Shown: positions 13,201-54,157 of the stretch, one piece after another
Layout: each line of letters opens with the position of its first letter
How positions within the stretch are numbered: the stretch's first letter is position 1
Assembly (NCBI RefSeq): GCF_901709675.1
Contig: NC_051105.1
Span: 1,116,001-1,180,000, forward strand
Source of the DNA: Syngnathus acus
Taxonomy: Eukaryota > Chordata > Actinopteri > Syngnathiformes > Syngnathidae
Reading direction: 5' to 3'
DNA length: 64,000 nt
Notes under the pieces: generated by a model
The model's input: the letters and a program-made list of their open reading frames with translations, nothing else
Told to the model about the DNA's origin: nothing
The model's database searches: none
Made by a program: the position numbers and the translations under genes

Positions 13201-16200
13201 GCAGCCGCGTGCGGCAGCCGCGTGCGGCAGCCGCGTGCGGCAGCCGCGTGCGGCAGCCGCGTGCGGCAGCCGCGTGCGGCAGCCGCGTGCGGCAGCCGAT
13301 GACCCGGAGATGAGCCGAATTGAATGTGCCGGCGGCCTGCTCTTCACGGCTGCCGTGGACGTCTCCGCGTCATTGCTGCACCAATAAGAAAGCAGTCAAG
13401 TGTAGCTGCTTGCGCACTGAAAACCAAAGCGGGGCTTCTGTGTCCACTTTTAACCACGATGATTTGGCTATTATGGCAAGCGCAGCCAAAAGTTGGGGAA
13501 AAAGAAATATAATGCACATACGTAGATTGTTTGAAGAGGCACACAATGTCAGCTCTGAAAAGAGTTGGCCACTTGCTGCGTTTGAGAATGTTTGATCTGG
13601 CCCGGCCGGAACTAGCATCAAATCCTTTGGCCACGATCCGATCTCCTTGAGCCAAAACATCACGGTAGCGGATGGCTTCAAAGAGGGCCCAGGCGTCGCT
13701 ATTCGACCACTTGGTGTGAATATCGGGCTTTCGGGTGAAATGCACTTTCTCAATGAACTTTGTTTGACCTTTGAAACTTTTCAACGCACACCCGTGTGAA
13801 ATGTGTGCGCTCCACTTTGAGACCACAAAAAGATTGTTTGTCTCCATCGATGCTCGCTTCACGGATGTCTCTTGATGCTGCGCGTTTAGCGCTAAGCCAA
13901 GCTAAGTGCTACTTGAAATGCTATGGCCAGGTTGAGCCGCGGCGAATGGTCCAGATGTCGGCCAGCCCTCCGAATTGTCCTCACTCGTGGCGTTCCGGCC
14001 GCCAAGAGGCATTTGGGCCCGTTTTCTGAGCAAGAACCTTTGCCAAGGGAAATGTTTTCCTCTGATCTTTCTTAATCCTACAGCTGCTTAATGAGACAGT
14101 GACAGCTTGATTGGGTTTCTCTCAAAAGCACTCGAGCTGCATCATCTGCTCACCGACTTGGCCACCTGGGGTCCGTTCCGCAAGGGGAAGCGGCGCCGCT
14201 GCCATTTTGCTTGCCACTTATTCGTTCTTTCTCCGCTCACTTGAGAGATGTAGCCTCGAGTACGCACGGCTGCGGTATATCGTCTCGCAAAGCTTTGTCA
14301 AGCTTCAAGGTGGCGGTCCAAAATGACAAAGCAGCCAATGGCAAAGGCGGAACGGTTGCCACTTGCATGCCAATCAAGTCATTTGACATTTTCTGTGCTC
14401 AAAGATGAGCATCCAGCCCAGACTTCACTTGACTTTATTGATTATTATTTTTCTAATTTTCTCTAACCTCGCTGTCAACGTGCTCCTCCGTTCCGCCCGG
14501 GTCAGTAAAAGCCCAAAGCAAAGGTGGGCGGTGAAGGCTCCGGCTTCGCTTTAGCAAACGCCGCCGCCGCCGCCGCTCTGACATTGAATTTCATACTCCA
14601 TTAAGCATTTTGTGACCAAAAAGTCGTCAACTTTTTCCACTTTGGCCTTGTGCTGTTTTGACACTTGAAATGATAGCGTGGCTTTTTACGGCGCTCGCTC
14701 CGCCCGGTGTCCTCCATCAAAGGCGTTGAACGCGCAACAAAATAAATGACAGCAGATTGCGCTTTGAAACTTTCTCGCTCCTCTTCCGGCTTTTGTCTCC
14801 AGTGTGGATTTGGGTGTGGGGCTTCGTGTCCATCACCATCATCAGCCTGCTGTCTCTGCTGGGAGTGGTTCTGGTGCCCATCCTCAACGGGTCCTGCTTC
14901 AAGTTCCTGCTCACCTTCCTGGTGGCGCTGGCCGTGGGCACCCTCAGCGGCGACGCTCTGCTTCACCTGCTGCCTCACGTGAGTCAAAAAATCACCCGTC
15001 TGGACCCGATCCCATCTCGATCCGCTTTTTGTGCCGACAGTCTCGAGAGCAGCACGACCACAGCGACCCCAGCCACGGCGATGATCTGGCCACCGACTTT
15101 GACGGCGTGTGGAAGGGCCTGACGGCCTTGGCCGGCATCTACCTCCTCTTCATCTTCGAGCATTGCGTCGGCATGTTTAAGCACTACAAGGATCAGAAGG
15201 TAAGACGCCAGACTCGTAGCAGATGTCTGGACGGCAATGTTCACTTACTGTTTCTTGTCGCAAGGCCGCCAATAAAGAGGGCAAGATCGGCCGCAAGTTG
15301 TCCGACCACCAATTGAATCGGCGCTCGGATGCCGAATGGGTCCACCTGAAGACGCTCGGTGACGGTGAGTAGTGCCGGCTCGGGCTTTTGCCATCCGCTG
15401 ACGCACGCCTTCCGTTCAGAGCCCGACGGCAGCGTCGTCGCCCTCGACGACGGGCGCGACCCGACGACGGCCGAGTCCCCCGGCGAGGTGGCGCCGACGG
15501 CCGACGGCGGCGGCGGCCTGTCGCCCGCCAATGCCAACGGACGCAGCAAGGCCAAGCGGCGCGCTCACGGCCACTCCCACGGCGGCAATTGCCACTCCCA
15601 TCAGGAGATGAAGGACGCCGGCATCTCCAGCATCGCCTGGATGGTCATCATGGGCGACGGCATGCATAACTTCAGCGACGGGCTGGCCATAGGTACAAAC
15701 TCCGCCTCTTCTTTTGTGCGCTGTCTAACGGGGGGGGGGGGGGACACTTTTTGTGGTGTGCAGGCGCGGCGTTCAGCGCCAACCTCACGGGAGGCCTCAG
15801 TACTTCGGTGGCTGTTTTCTGCCACGAACTACCTCACGAACTGGGTAAGTGGAACATTTGAGTGGCTCAGTGACAGCGTCTTGGTTGGCATTGGCCCCCT
15901 GAGGATCTTTGTTTTTGTAAAGTGCTGCCTTTTTTCAAATTCATCCATCTCCTGTGGCGCTTGTTGGAAATCAGTGTTTGCATTCTGAACTTGGGAGTGT
16001 TTTAGCCGCATGAATCCAGATGTTGAATGCCGTCTCAAGCTTATTTTGGTTGGCCTCGCCTTTGCGAAAGAACCCAGCGGGACGCACGCACGCGGCGCCG
16101 GCCTTTTGACAAGCGCTCCCGTTCAACAACAAAAAGGGCGTGGCTGAGGAGCAGGCAAAAGACGCCCGTCGCCAGCTGAGGCTCATTCGTGGCGGGGGCC

Positions 16201-16938
16201 ACTGCGGAGGAGTCGGGCGGTTCAAAGTGCGTTCTGACTGACGGCTGATGGCGGAGGCTCATTTCTGCATGCTGCTAATTAGCCAGGAAGAGCCACTTGT
16301 CGCACGCGGGGAGGCAAATGGAGGCCGCCGCCTCCTCGCTACTCCTCCCACCAGCCCGCCCCCTTTCAAATTTCCGCTGAGAAGCATAGACGGAGGGAGG
16401 GCGCAGGCCACAGGCGGCCAACCTCCCAATCCGTCTGAAGTGGTGTCTTTCGGGTCGGAGCCGTTGGCCGACGACTTTTATCGGTTTGTGCTTTCAAGCT
16501 GCGCTCGTGTGTTCAGGCGACTTTGCGGTGCTGCTGAAAGCGGGCATGTCGGTGAAGCAGGCCATCGTCTACAACCTGCTGTCGGCCCTCATGGCCTACG
16601 TGGGCATGGTGATCGGCGCCGCCGTGGGCCAGTACACGCACAACGTCACCAGCTGGATCTTCGCCGTCACCGCCGGCATGTTCCTCTACGTGGCTCTGGT
16701 GGACATGGTGAGCGAGCGCCGCCCGCCGTCGGGCTGGTCTCATCTCCGGGTTGCGCTCAATCGCGCCCGCTTTCTTTCTCGGCAGCTTCCGGAGTTGCTC
16801 CACGGCGACAGCGAGGAGCACAAGCGCTGCCAGCTAGGACACTTTATCCTGCAGAACTTGGGCCTGCTGACCGGGTTCGCCATCATGCTGCTCATTGCCA
16901 TCTTCGAGAACCGCATCGTCTTCCACTTTGACTTTTGA
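10247..16938 (+). CDS. slc39a10: Zinc transporter ZIP10 (SLC39A10)
   Basis: LIV-1 subfamily zinc importer of the plasma membrane, moving Zn2+ into the cytosol. Coding exons: 10247-11194, 11302-11467, 14803-14978, 15041-15199, 15265-15364, 15420-15692, 15764-15844, 16517-16707, 16786-16938. They join in frame to 748 aa (human about 831). The start matches the family opening ([10 protein letters not shown], compare MKVHMHTKFC) and is followed by a hydrophobic signal peptide. The ectodomain has long His-rich runs, then CPALLYQ (about 344-350), the PAL-type motif of LIV-1 ZIPs. HNFSDG (599-604) and [10 protein letters not shown] (627-636) are the intramembrane metal-site helices. The second motif is split by the exon 7/8 junction before its final Asp. 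A shortened Gly/Ala-rich cytoplasmic loop carries [12 protein letters not shown]. Intron 2 is long (11468-14802) and holds only a minisatellite. The gene is convergent with dnah7, as in human. Confidence 0.96.
13200..13298. repeat. 13-bp GC-rich minisatellite in slc39a10 intron
   Basis: About 7.5 nearly perfect copies of a 13-bp unit (GCAGCCGCGTGCG). Because 13 is not a multiple of 3, each reading frame cycles through the same Arg/Ala/Cys/Gly peptide, which explains the long overlapping ORFs on both strands. It lies in intron 2 of slc39a10. Confidence 0.95.
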
Positions 16939-17005
16939 AGGTGGCTTTTCGGTGTTGACAATCGCGGTGTCGCATTCTTGACCTCATTTGTAATGTTTAC
17001 GCCCC

Positions 17006-17043
17006 CCATCCATCCATCCATCCATCCATCCATCCATCCATCC
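17006..17043. repeat. CATC microsatellite
   Basis: About nine CATC units in the slc39a10 3'UTR. Confidence 0.95.
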
Positions 17044-17563
17044 GCCACCCGACGAAGTGTGACTCCCTGAAAGCACAAGCGAGCCGGACCGAGCTGAGCC
17101 GTTTCGCTCCTCTCCAACTTGTTTTGTCCAAATTGGATGTTGGTGCAAAGGATGCTCCCTTCCTCCCTCCCTCCCTCCAACCTCCCAACTTGCTCACTAG
17201 CGCACCCTGAAATGTGAAATGAAGCAACTGTGGACTTGATGGCAAAAATTGTCTTTACAATTTCCAATTGTCCATTTGTGTTGGCTCGATTGGGCAACAC
17301 GCTGCCCAACCGAAGCGCGTCGCGTCAAGAAAACGAATGCCGTTGATGTTTGCATTAGCTGAGACGTCGAGAACCGTTTAGCAGATATTCAGTCTCATCT
17401 GTAGTTCCTTTTTTTTCTTTTTTCACTTCATTGCAGTGTTGATTTTAGTTTCCACCGAGCGGTATTTAGTGTAGTTTCATATTAACGCGTAGTGTTGACA
17501 ATGTGTAAGCTGCCAATGACGCTATGAAGTGGAGATTTAATATCTCCTTTGAATTTGCGAAAT

Positions 17564-17569
17564 AATAAA
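17564..17569 (+). terminator. Poly(A) signal AATAAA, likely slc39a10
   Basis: Canonical hexamer 626 nt after the slc39a10 stop, giving a plausible 3'UTR of about 0.65 kb. An ATTAAA at 18236 is an alternative distal site. Confidence 0.5.
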
Positions 17570-18593
17570 AGGATGCGTTTGTTTTTTGTTCTAAATTCAA
17601 TCATTGCTATCTGGTGAAACTGTTATGTCCAATCTTGACATGACCCCAAAGGTCATCTCCTCCCTTTCCATCGACATTCCACGGCTGCTGATGAGCGAGG
17701 CCGCATTGCCGACTTTGGGCCGCTACGACACTTTAACCTGTCACCGTGTGACATCTTTGACTTTTTGGTCGTCACTCCTGCGGATCGGATGATCCTGACC
17801 ATCGCATGACCGGCAACTAGTGCGTGCTCTTGTGTGTTGACTTTGAAAAAAAAAATGAATTTGAGCTGCACAAGTTCCAATGGAGACCAACTTCCATTGG
17901 CTTTGTAGCTCAATTCAAAGAGAAAAAAAAGCCCTTCTGTTAAAATGACCGATTTGATGATTCAAGAAATACAATCAAGTTGTGCCTGAAATGTTCCGTG
18001 TTGACGTTAATAATGAGGAGGAGGGTTTCAAAGACATGTTTGTAATGTTCTTTTCCACGGTGTCAAATTTGTTGTCTTCACGGTGTCGGTCGGGTCGGGT
18101 CAGCTGTCTTGTATTTAGAATGGTGAACTTTTCCGTTTCGTCGAGCGAGCGCACGATGAATAGCTTGTAAAATGAAGGTCAGCAATTTGGTTTGCTATGT
18201 TATATGTCCATATGCTGTCCTAACAAATGGGCAACATTAAAAGGATTTCTCATCAAGATTTTGTTCCTTCATCGTTCCAGAGTGTGCCGGAGTCCGACAA
18301 ACGTAGCTACAGTGATTGATATGTTTGTCAAAAATAGCCAGAAGGTCAACATTTGAAAGACGATTATTTGTTGCATTGACATTCATTCGTCATCATCATT
18401 TTGAAGATTTCACATTAGTCTTTTCAAATGCTCAGAACGACTTTCGGGAGTTCCCTGCTCATATTCACAAAAGCATCAACTTTGTAAATTTGAACGAGTC
18501 AGACTTGTATACCAAATAGAGTTTGTCTCTTTTGCGAGATACAAATAGAATGCGTGATAATGGAAAGAAGAGTGAAGCCGTAAAAGGTTTTGT

Positions 18594-46601
<28,008 letters not shown>

Positions 46602-46765
46602 TCTGAAGATAACACGCCCACCGAACACATTCAGGTTGAATAAAAAAAGTCTTTTAAAAGACACATTTTAGCCCCGAACAAACGTTTTACGAGGTGTACA
46701 CGACGAGACGAATCTATTTGTTTGAAGTGGAAGATGCATTTATTTATCTCCCGGGAAAACAAACT

Positions 46766-46780
46766 AGTTACTATGGTGCT
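46766..46780. promoter_or_regulatory. Second X-box-like site upstream of dnah7
   Basis: AGTTACTATGGTGCT shares the AGTT-CTATGGT core with the site 212 bp away. It is positioned 165 bp upstream of the dnah7 ATG, so it may be within the promoter. It is weaker than the first site. Confidence 0.35.
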
Positions 46781-47280
46781 ATCCGAGGAACACTTGAATG
46801 CACCACAAATCGCAACAAACCCAATCTGTGACGTCACACCACACACGCACGCGCGAAAGTCAACAAACGACTCAAATCTGGACACATTTGAAATGTCAAA
46901 CTATGTAAAAGACACATAAAATACGTGGTGACGTCCGTAAGAGACATCATGTCAAAAAGACATGCTTCAAAAGCAGCAAGAAGGGGGGCATTGAGTATGC
47001 GTTGCGTTCAAGTGAAACACGGCGATGTGATGTTTTATGACGTGACGTTGGCCGTATCTCGTGGCCATATTCAAAATCGCCAATTTTCAAATAAATGAAC
47101 CCAGACGAGATATAACGGAAAGACAAGTTAGTTTGACTTGTGACTTATATTGTACACATTACACATACATGTACGAATATGCTTTTGTAAGTAGTAATGA
47201 GGGAGTCGTAGAGGATGAGTGACCAAGACTGGATCCAGTTTGGCATCAAGCTGGCTCATGAGCCTCATGAGATGGTGGTT

Positions 47281-47307
47281 GCTTTGCTTTGCTTTGCTTT
47301 GCTTTGC
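47281..47307. repeat. GCTTT pentanucleotide repeat
   Basis: Five perfect GCTTT units immediately beyond the probable cyp27a1 cleavage site. Confidence 0.95.
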
Positions 47308-47321
47308 ATTGAGTGCAGTCA

Positions 47322-47327
47322 TTTATT
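47322..47327 (-). terminator. Poly(A) signal, likely cyp27a1
   Basis: TTTATT on + is AATAAA on the minus strand, 212 nt downstream of the cyp27a1 stop. It is the nearest canonical signal. Confidence 0.5.
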
Positions 47328-47538
47328 TGGACTGCAATTGTGTACATGCCAGACGAATGAAAATGATGCTTGATGATCATCGCTGTTCAGTGCTTTGCGA
47401 CTATCCGGTGGCAGCGTTTCCATTCTTGCCTTGTGTTAGCCATCCTCAGCTGTTGGCTGGCGGTTTTCCGATCTTCTTCGTGGCGGCAGCGCTCGACCTG
47501 ACCTTCCCCTGCAACGAGTGTCTTTTACGAGCCGATTT

Positions 47539-50367
47539 CTAGGCTGGCTTTTCGCATCTGTCCACAAAATAGAGACTGATGGGTCGGTCTGGAATGAGAA
47601 CGGTGCGGTTGATACATTTCACGTCGCCCATCCCGGGGTCTGGTTTCATTTCAAACGTCCTGATGATCTGAAAGACAAACAAAGCACGGAATGAAGTTGC
47701 ACTCATCAATATCATTAGACGATGAAAACTAATAACTATGAAGTCATTGAGAACCATCATAAGCGTAGGCAAACTTGCATCCCTGCGGTGAAAATGTACT
47801 TACTTGAAATACAAGCAGATGCATCTCCAGCTCTGCAATCCTGCGACCGACGCAGCCTCTCACGCCAAAGCCAAACGGGATGGAGCTGAAGGCGTTGGGC
47901 CTTTCTCGGCCGTCGCGGAGCCATCTGTCTGGCTTGAAGGTGAACGGCTCCGGAAAGTTTTCCTCGTCGTGACTGATGGCGTAGTGGCAAAACGTGAAAA
48001 CTGTCTGGAGGAGGAATAAACAAACATACTTTGGAAAAGGATGTCTGCGGGGGAAGGCTCTCTGGATCCAAAAGGTTTGAGAACCCCTGAGTCAGAGTTG
48101 GTGTGAGTAAGACCTACATTTGGGGGAAAGTGATAGCCATCAAGATCCAGACTTTTTTCCGTCATGACTCTTGCATTCAAAGGAACAACTGGGTACATCC
48201 TGTCGTGGAAATAAACAATTAAAACTGCAAGCACTGACCAAATGTTGTTTTTATTATTTCAATATTTATTTGTTGAATTAAACTCAAGGAAATATCTTTG
48301 TTGCTGACGCGCTTCTGGGCTACGCTTGGGAATACGACGAGCTGTGAAAAAGTAGCAGAAAAAAACCCAGATCCAAGGACCTGTACCTCAGAGCTTCCTT
48401 GATGACGGCTCTTAAATACGGCAAGCGGGCAAAGTCCTCTGCAGACGGGGTTCCATCTGCTGTTTTCAACTCAGATACTTCTTTATGAAGCTTTTCTTGG
48501 ATTTGGGGGTATCGGGACAGCAGGTGCAAAGTCCATGTCAGAGTGTTGGAAGTCTGGACAGCGTAAAATGAAGACGAAAGTAGGAATAACATAAGAACAC
48601 CCTTGACCATCTCTTATTTTTTGTAGAGGATTAGAATGAAGGTATATTAGTTAATACATTCTTTTCGATAATTATTTACAAAAGATTTTGCACATTTTGA
48701 CATGGCCTAATTGTGCAACTTGCTTTTGTCACCCAAATTACCGTGTCCACTCCGGCTAAGAGAAGCTCGGCTATGCTCCCGTAAACGTCTTTGATGTCCA
48801 TTTCGGTGTTTGACAGCAAGTACGTCAGGTACTCTCCCTCCACATCCTGGTTGCGGTCAACGCGCTGCCGAATGTCGTCCAGCTTCTTGTCGATCAATGG
48901 TTTTGCTCAAATATAAAGGCAGAGAAGATTCAGGGCAAATCCTCCAAATGTTCATCAAACGAGTTGAAGGCCATGTCTCAGAAGTCAGCTTACCAAAGCT
49001 GAAGATGCCCTCCCATCCGTCGATGAAGCGTCCCCAGTAGGGAAGCAGATTCCGGCTCCACTTGGGCAGAATCACCACAGCCAGGCTGTTGGAAAACATT
49101 TTGGCGATGGCGTCGATAAACTGCTGTGTCTCTGCAGGAATGTCCTTTTCCAGAGCGCCCAATCTGGTTTCAAACAATATTGTGCCGATACCTAGGTGGA
49201 ATAGTAAGTCACGCTTGTCTCAGAGTTTATTGAACCACCCGCATTATTTCAGTTGCCGCTCAAAAATGGGTTTCTTTTTAAATGACTTTTACATCGCCCA
49301 ATTCTAGCGTTTGAACAAGGGTGTGTGAACTTTTTATACCTCCTGTATTTGTCTTTTTTCTGCGTAACGCAAATTGGGTACTTACCTTCGAGTGAAAACC
49401 GATGGAACTCATTGGCCAAATTCATCACCATATCGCCCGTGGGGCTGCAGCGGCGCACATCGCGCAGCCTGACCATGAAGTCGTCAACCACGGCATTGAG
49501 AATCCTGCAATATCGAGCCGAATCTTTGGGGTGCATCATTCGCTTGTTCAAGGCCACCCTCAGCTTGTACCAGCTCTCGCCCTCTCTTGGGACACAAACA
49601 AAATGACATTTGGTCACATAAATGTGGCTCCCTTCAAGCTTGGAACATCACTGGCAGATATAAACATTGGTCAATTATTGTCCAGTTCTTATCTGTTGCT
49701 CGGTCTTCTCTGTTTGCGATTGCATTTGCCACCAGTCGTGCGCCCGGATTGACCGTACGTGTTCGCATGACAAGACTTTGCCTCTTTTACAAGATGTGGC
49801 TGGGACACGAGAGGGAAAAGAAATCGCAAAGGCGCTTTGTCGTGTGCGCTTACACTGTAAAAGGTCCATAGCCCAATCCTTTCATGTCACGATAATCCTT
49901 CCAAAACGACATGTCTCCCCTGCAAGGGAACTTGTCATCTCTTCTCAAGACTTGCTCCAGCAGCGCCACACTGTTCAGGGACACGGTCTTCAAGCCGTCT
50001 CGGTATATGGGCCCGTAGAGCTGCTTTTCGTACAGCTGACGAGTGAAAGAAAGTCGTCGGGATCACCGAATGTGTCCATCATCAGTCACACCAAAGTCTC
50101 AAGGACCCGTGCAGGATAAAGCAAAGGAGTGATTTCAACCTCACATTGAACACGGTGGGCGTAGTGTACCTGAAGCTCATGCCCCCGGCTGTAGAAGCCC
50201 TGGAAGACCATCCGGTAGAGCAGCTCCAAGACGCCGACTTGGGGGAGGTCCTTCACCGTCCGAGGCTTCTCCAGTGCGCCCAACTCGGAGGACGTACTCC
50301 TCGAGGCTCTTTGGTAGATCCAGGCCGCGGCAACCGGACCTCTGTGCAAGAGGCGCATGGTGGCCAT
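47539..50367 (-). CDS. cyp27a1: Mitochondrial sterol 27-hydroxylase family P450
   Basis: Inner-mitochondrial-membrane cytochrome P450, fed electrons by adrenodoxin. Family members hydroxylate the sterol side chain in bile acid and oxysterol synthesis and can act on vitamin D. Exons: 50170-50367, 49854-50035, 49386-49585, 48994-49191, 48742-48905, 48387-48553, 48118-48199, 47804-48004, 47539-47667. They join in frame to 506 aa (human CYP27A1 531). The N-terminus is Arg-rich and amphipathic, fitting a mitochondrial presequence. Seen: I-helix AGVDTT (310-315), ExxR as EALR (367-370), and heme loop FGFGVRGC with Cys448. Other landmarks are [11 protein letters not shown] and [11 protein letters not shown]. 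Fish often carry several cyp27a copies, so the paralogue is not certain. It lies in tandem with bcs1l, 547 bp apart. Confidence 0.93.
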
Positions 50368-50914
50368 GACGGGTAGAAAATAGCTTTATGCTCGTATTAC
50401 AGTCCAGCCAAGAGCTCAAAGGGGAGGGGCTATTCCACATTAAGTTTAACCCTCTAGGCTCGCTCAGGAGAAATATATTACCACAAACTAACCTTACAAC
50501 TTATTCTGAAGTTGAAATAAATGATTAGGTTTCATAATGTTGTGAAGCTTTTCTGTACTTGCACTCACAACACAACCCAGGCTAAACTTAGCTCCTCCCT
50601 AAAGGTACAGCCTCGTCCCAGTCGAGAGGATTATTTCAACATTCTTCCTTGATGCCCATTTTTATTTAGACGGTGCTTTGGGCCTTTCACAAATGCCATG
50701 GTGCCTAAATATACCCTTTTAACATCGCTTAAAACTCCAACGAATTATCTCAAATCAGCTTGAAAATGAATGCAAATGCCATTCGTCCATTCCCGTCTTC
50801 ATAGAAATAAATATATGGAAATATTGTTGGAATATCAATTTTAATGGGGAAAAAAATAGCACTCCATAATGTTGTAGAGTCATAAGAAAAAGAAAAAAAA
50901 ATATCCCACTCCTG
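50368..50914. other. bcs1l-cyp27a1 intergenic region
   Basis: Contains the bcs1l 3'UTR and cyp27a1 promoter. On the minus strand there is an ATTAAA near 50839 and an AATAAA at 50661-50666, either of which could end bcs1l. No gene was seen. Confidence 0.6.
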
Positions 50915-52923
<2,009 letters not shown>

Positions 52924-53729
52924 GTTGTATTTGTGTGCACAATCAAGCCCCGACCACCATCGTAGAGAGCAGCGTCTTATTTGGGTGTGTCTTATTGTCC
53001 GGCAATAAGAACATGTGATGAGGTTTTCAAAAGAATAGTCAAGAACATGATAACATTTGCTTTACAGTGGTCGCCACCTATCGCGCAGGTCCCGCGATAG
53101 AACCGGAAATGACGCTCTGTCAGTGTACCGTGTTCGTTTGCCATTTTCCAAATATAAAGATAGACGCCATAGCCCGGTGTGGATGCTTTGTCTTTACGCC
53201 TTGGGTTACCCAATATATATGCCTTTCTTTTGCCGTTGGGTGCAAAAGAAGTTTGTTTTGTGTTGTTTTTCTGTGTCTTCCGACGGGGGATCTGCTCCGT
53301 TGAAATTCAGTTCCGAAGACGTCCGCTTCTAAATTATTGTCATTAATAAGATATAGCTATGTTAATGGAACTAACTAAATTGTTGTTTAGTCTTTGATCC
53401 TATAAAACCATTTAAATGAGTTTGGTGTATCAAATAGCAAATAAGCGCAAGTGCCCACTCCGCACGTTTCCGGTGTTCATTTTACAATATTCCGGCTGAG
53501 TACATCCGCCATGTTCTATTTCGACCGCTATTCAAATGTGTCCCCGCATTTCGCTTAAGTTAAGCGTGAAACAACACATTTATTATGACTAATACATTTA
53601 GCCTTTAATCTGCCAACCTATTTGCACTATGGGAAAAGGATAGCAATATTTTGCTGCCCTAAATTGACAAGAAGCTAATGCTATGGCAAAGCTATCGACG
53701 GCGTTGGAGTCAAGTTGTTATTCTGTGAA
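52924..53729. promoter_or_regulatory. Bidirectional bcs1l / znf142 promoter and znf142 exon 1
   Basis: The interval between the bcs1l ATG and a GTAAGT donor at 53730 that ends a presumed non-coding znf142 exon 1. It lacks a TATA box but contains ETS-like ACCGGAAAT (53102-53110), TTTCCGGT (about 53467) and a YY1-like CCGCCATGTT (53506-53515), typical of housekeeping bidirectional promoters. An ATG at 53683 in exon 1 would run into a stop soon after the splice to exon 2, so it is probably a short upstream ORF. Confidence 0.6.
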
Positions 53730-53983
53730 GTAAGTGATGTAGCCTAAACGTTATGTAATGTCAAATTTCATAGTGTATACCAGTCTGCTGAAAAGTATTA
53801 TGACACAGTTGCGACCTACTACATGGAGCAGCTACAGCAAACCCCTGCCATGTGCCATTGGCAAATTCACTTTTCATGATTACAATTTTCTATATTATAT
53901 TTCGTGCATTACTGTTAGCCGAAAAAAATAAAGCTGAGTATCCACCGCTTTTCCCTTTTTGTACTGTTCTGTGACTCCCATAG

Positions 53984-54157
53984 ATGCCGCCCGTGCGCCG
54001 CCTAAAAAGGGTTCTGCCGCTCCAGGAGAAGATCAACCTCCTGGATTTGCTCAAAGAGGGCAAAAGGTTTGCCGAGGTTGCCCGCTATTATGACCTCAAC
54101 GAGAGTACAGTACGCTACATCAAGAAGAATGAGACGAAGATAAGGATGAGGCATAAT
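53984..54157 (+). other. Pipsqueak/CENP-B-type HTH exon of znf142
   Basis: This exon encodes about 58 residues with a basic start (MPPVRRLKRV) and the helix-turn-helix pattern LLKEGKRFAEVARYYDLNES followed by TVRYIKKNETKIR. By hand count, 22 of 42 residues match the N-terminal HTH of the Tigger transposase 3.4 kb downstream. The domain is used by pogo/Tigger transposases and CENP-B to bind DNA. The exon acceptor (CTCCCATAG) is good and the donor is weak. The frame stays open to 54286, so an unspliced short form is also possible. Confidence 0.65.

Larger units (their letters stand above)
16939..18593. other. slc39a10 3'UTR and convergent intergenic gap
   Basis: Between the slc39a10 stop and the dnah7 stop. 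It contains a CATC microsatellite (17006-17043), AATAAA at 17564-17569 and ATTAAA at 18236-18241 on +. No ORF with recognisable content was seen. I found no canonical minus-strand poly(A) signal for dnah7 close to its stop. Confidence 0.6.
46602..47538. other. dnah7 promoter / cyp27a1 3' flank
   Basis: Only 0.94 kb separates the dnah7 start codon from the cyp27a1 stop, both on the minus strand. The interval holds the dnah7 promoter and 5'UTR (near 46602-46900) and the cyp27a1 3'UTR. A GCTTT pentanucleotide run (47281-47307) lies beside a minus-strand AATAAA. No additional gene was seen. Confidence 0.7.

Noticed and set aside
13102-13387. Overlapping Arg/Ala/Cys-rich ORFs on both strands
   Set aside because: They arise from the 13-bp minisatellite, which gives the same peptide in every frame.
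16248-16931. 227-aa plus ORF overlapping the end of slc39a10
   Set aside because: Wrong frame over true slc39a10 exons 8-9; the correct frame has the conserved membrane helices.
53683-53729. Alternative znf142 start in exon 1
   Set aside because: After splicing to 53984 this frame meets a stop within seven codons, so it cannot encode znf142.
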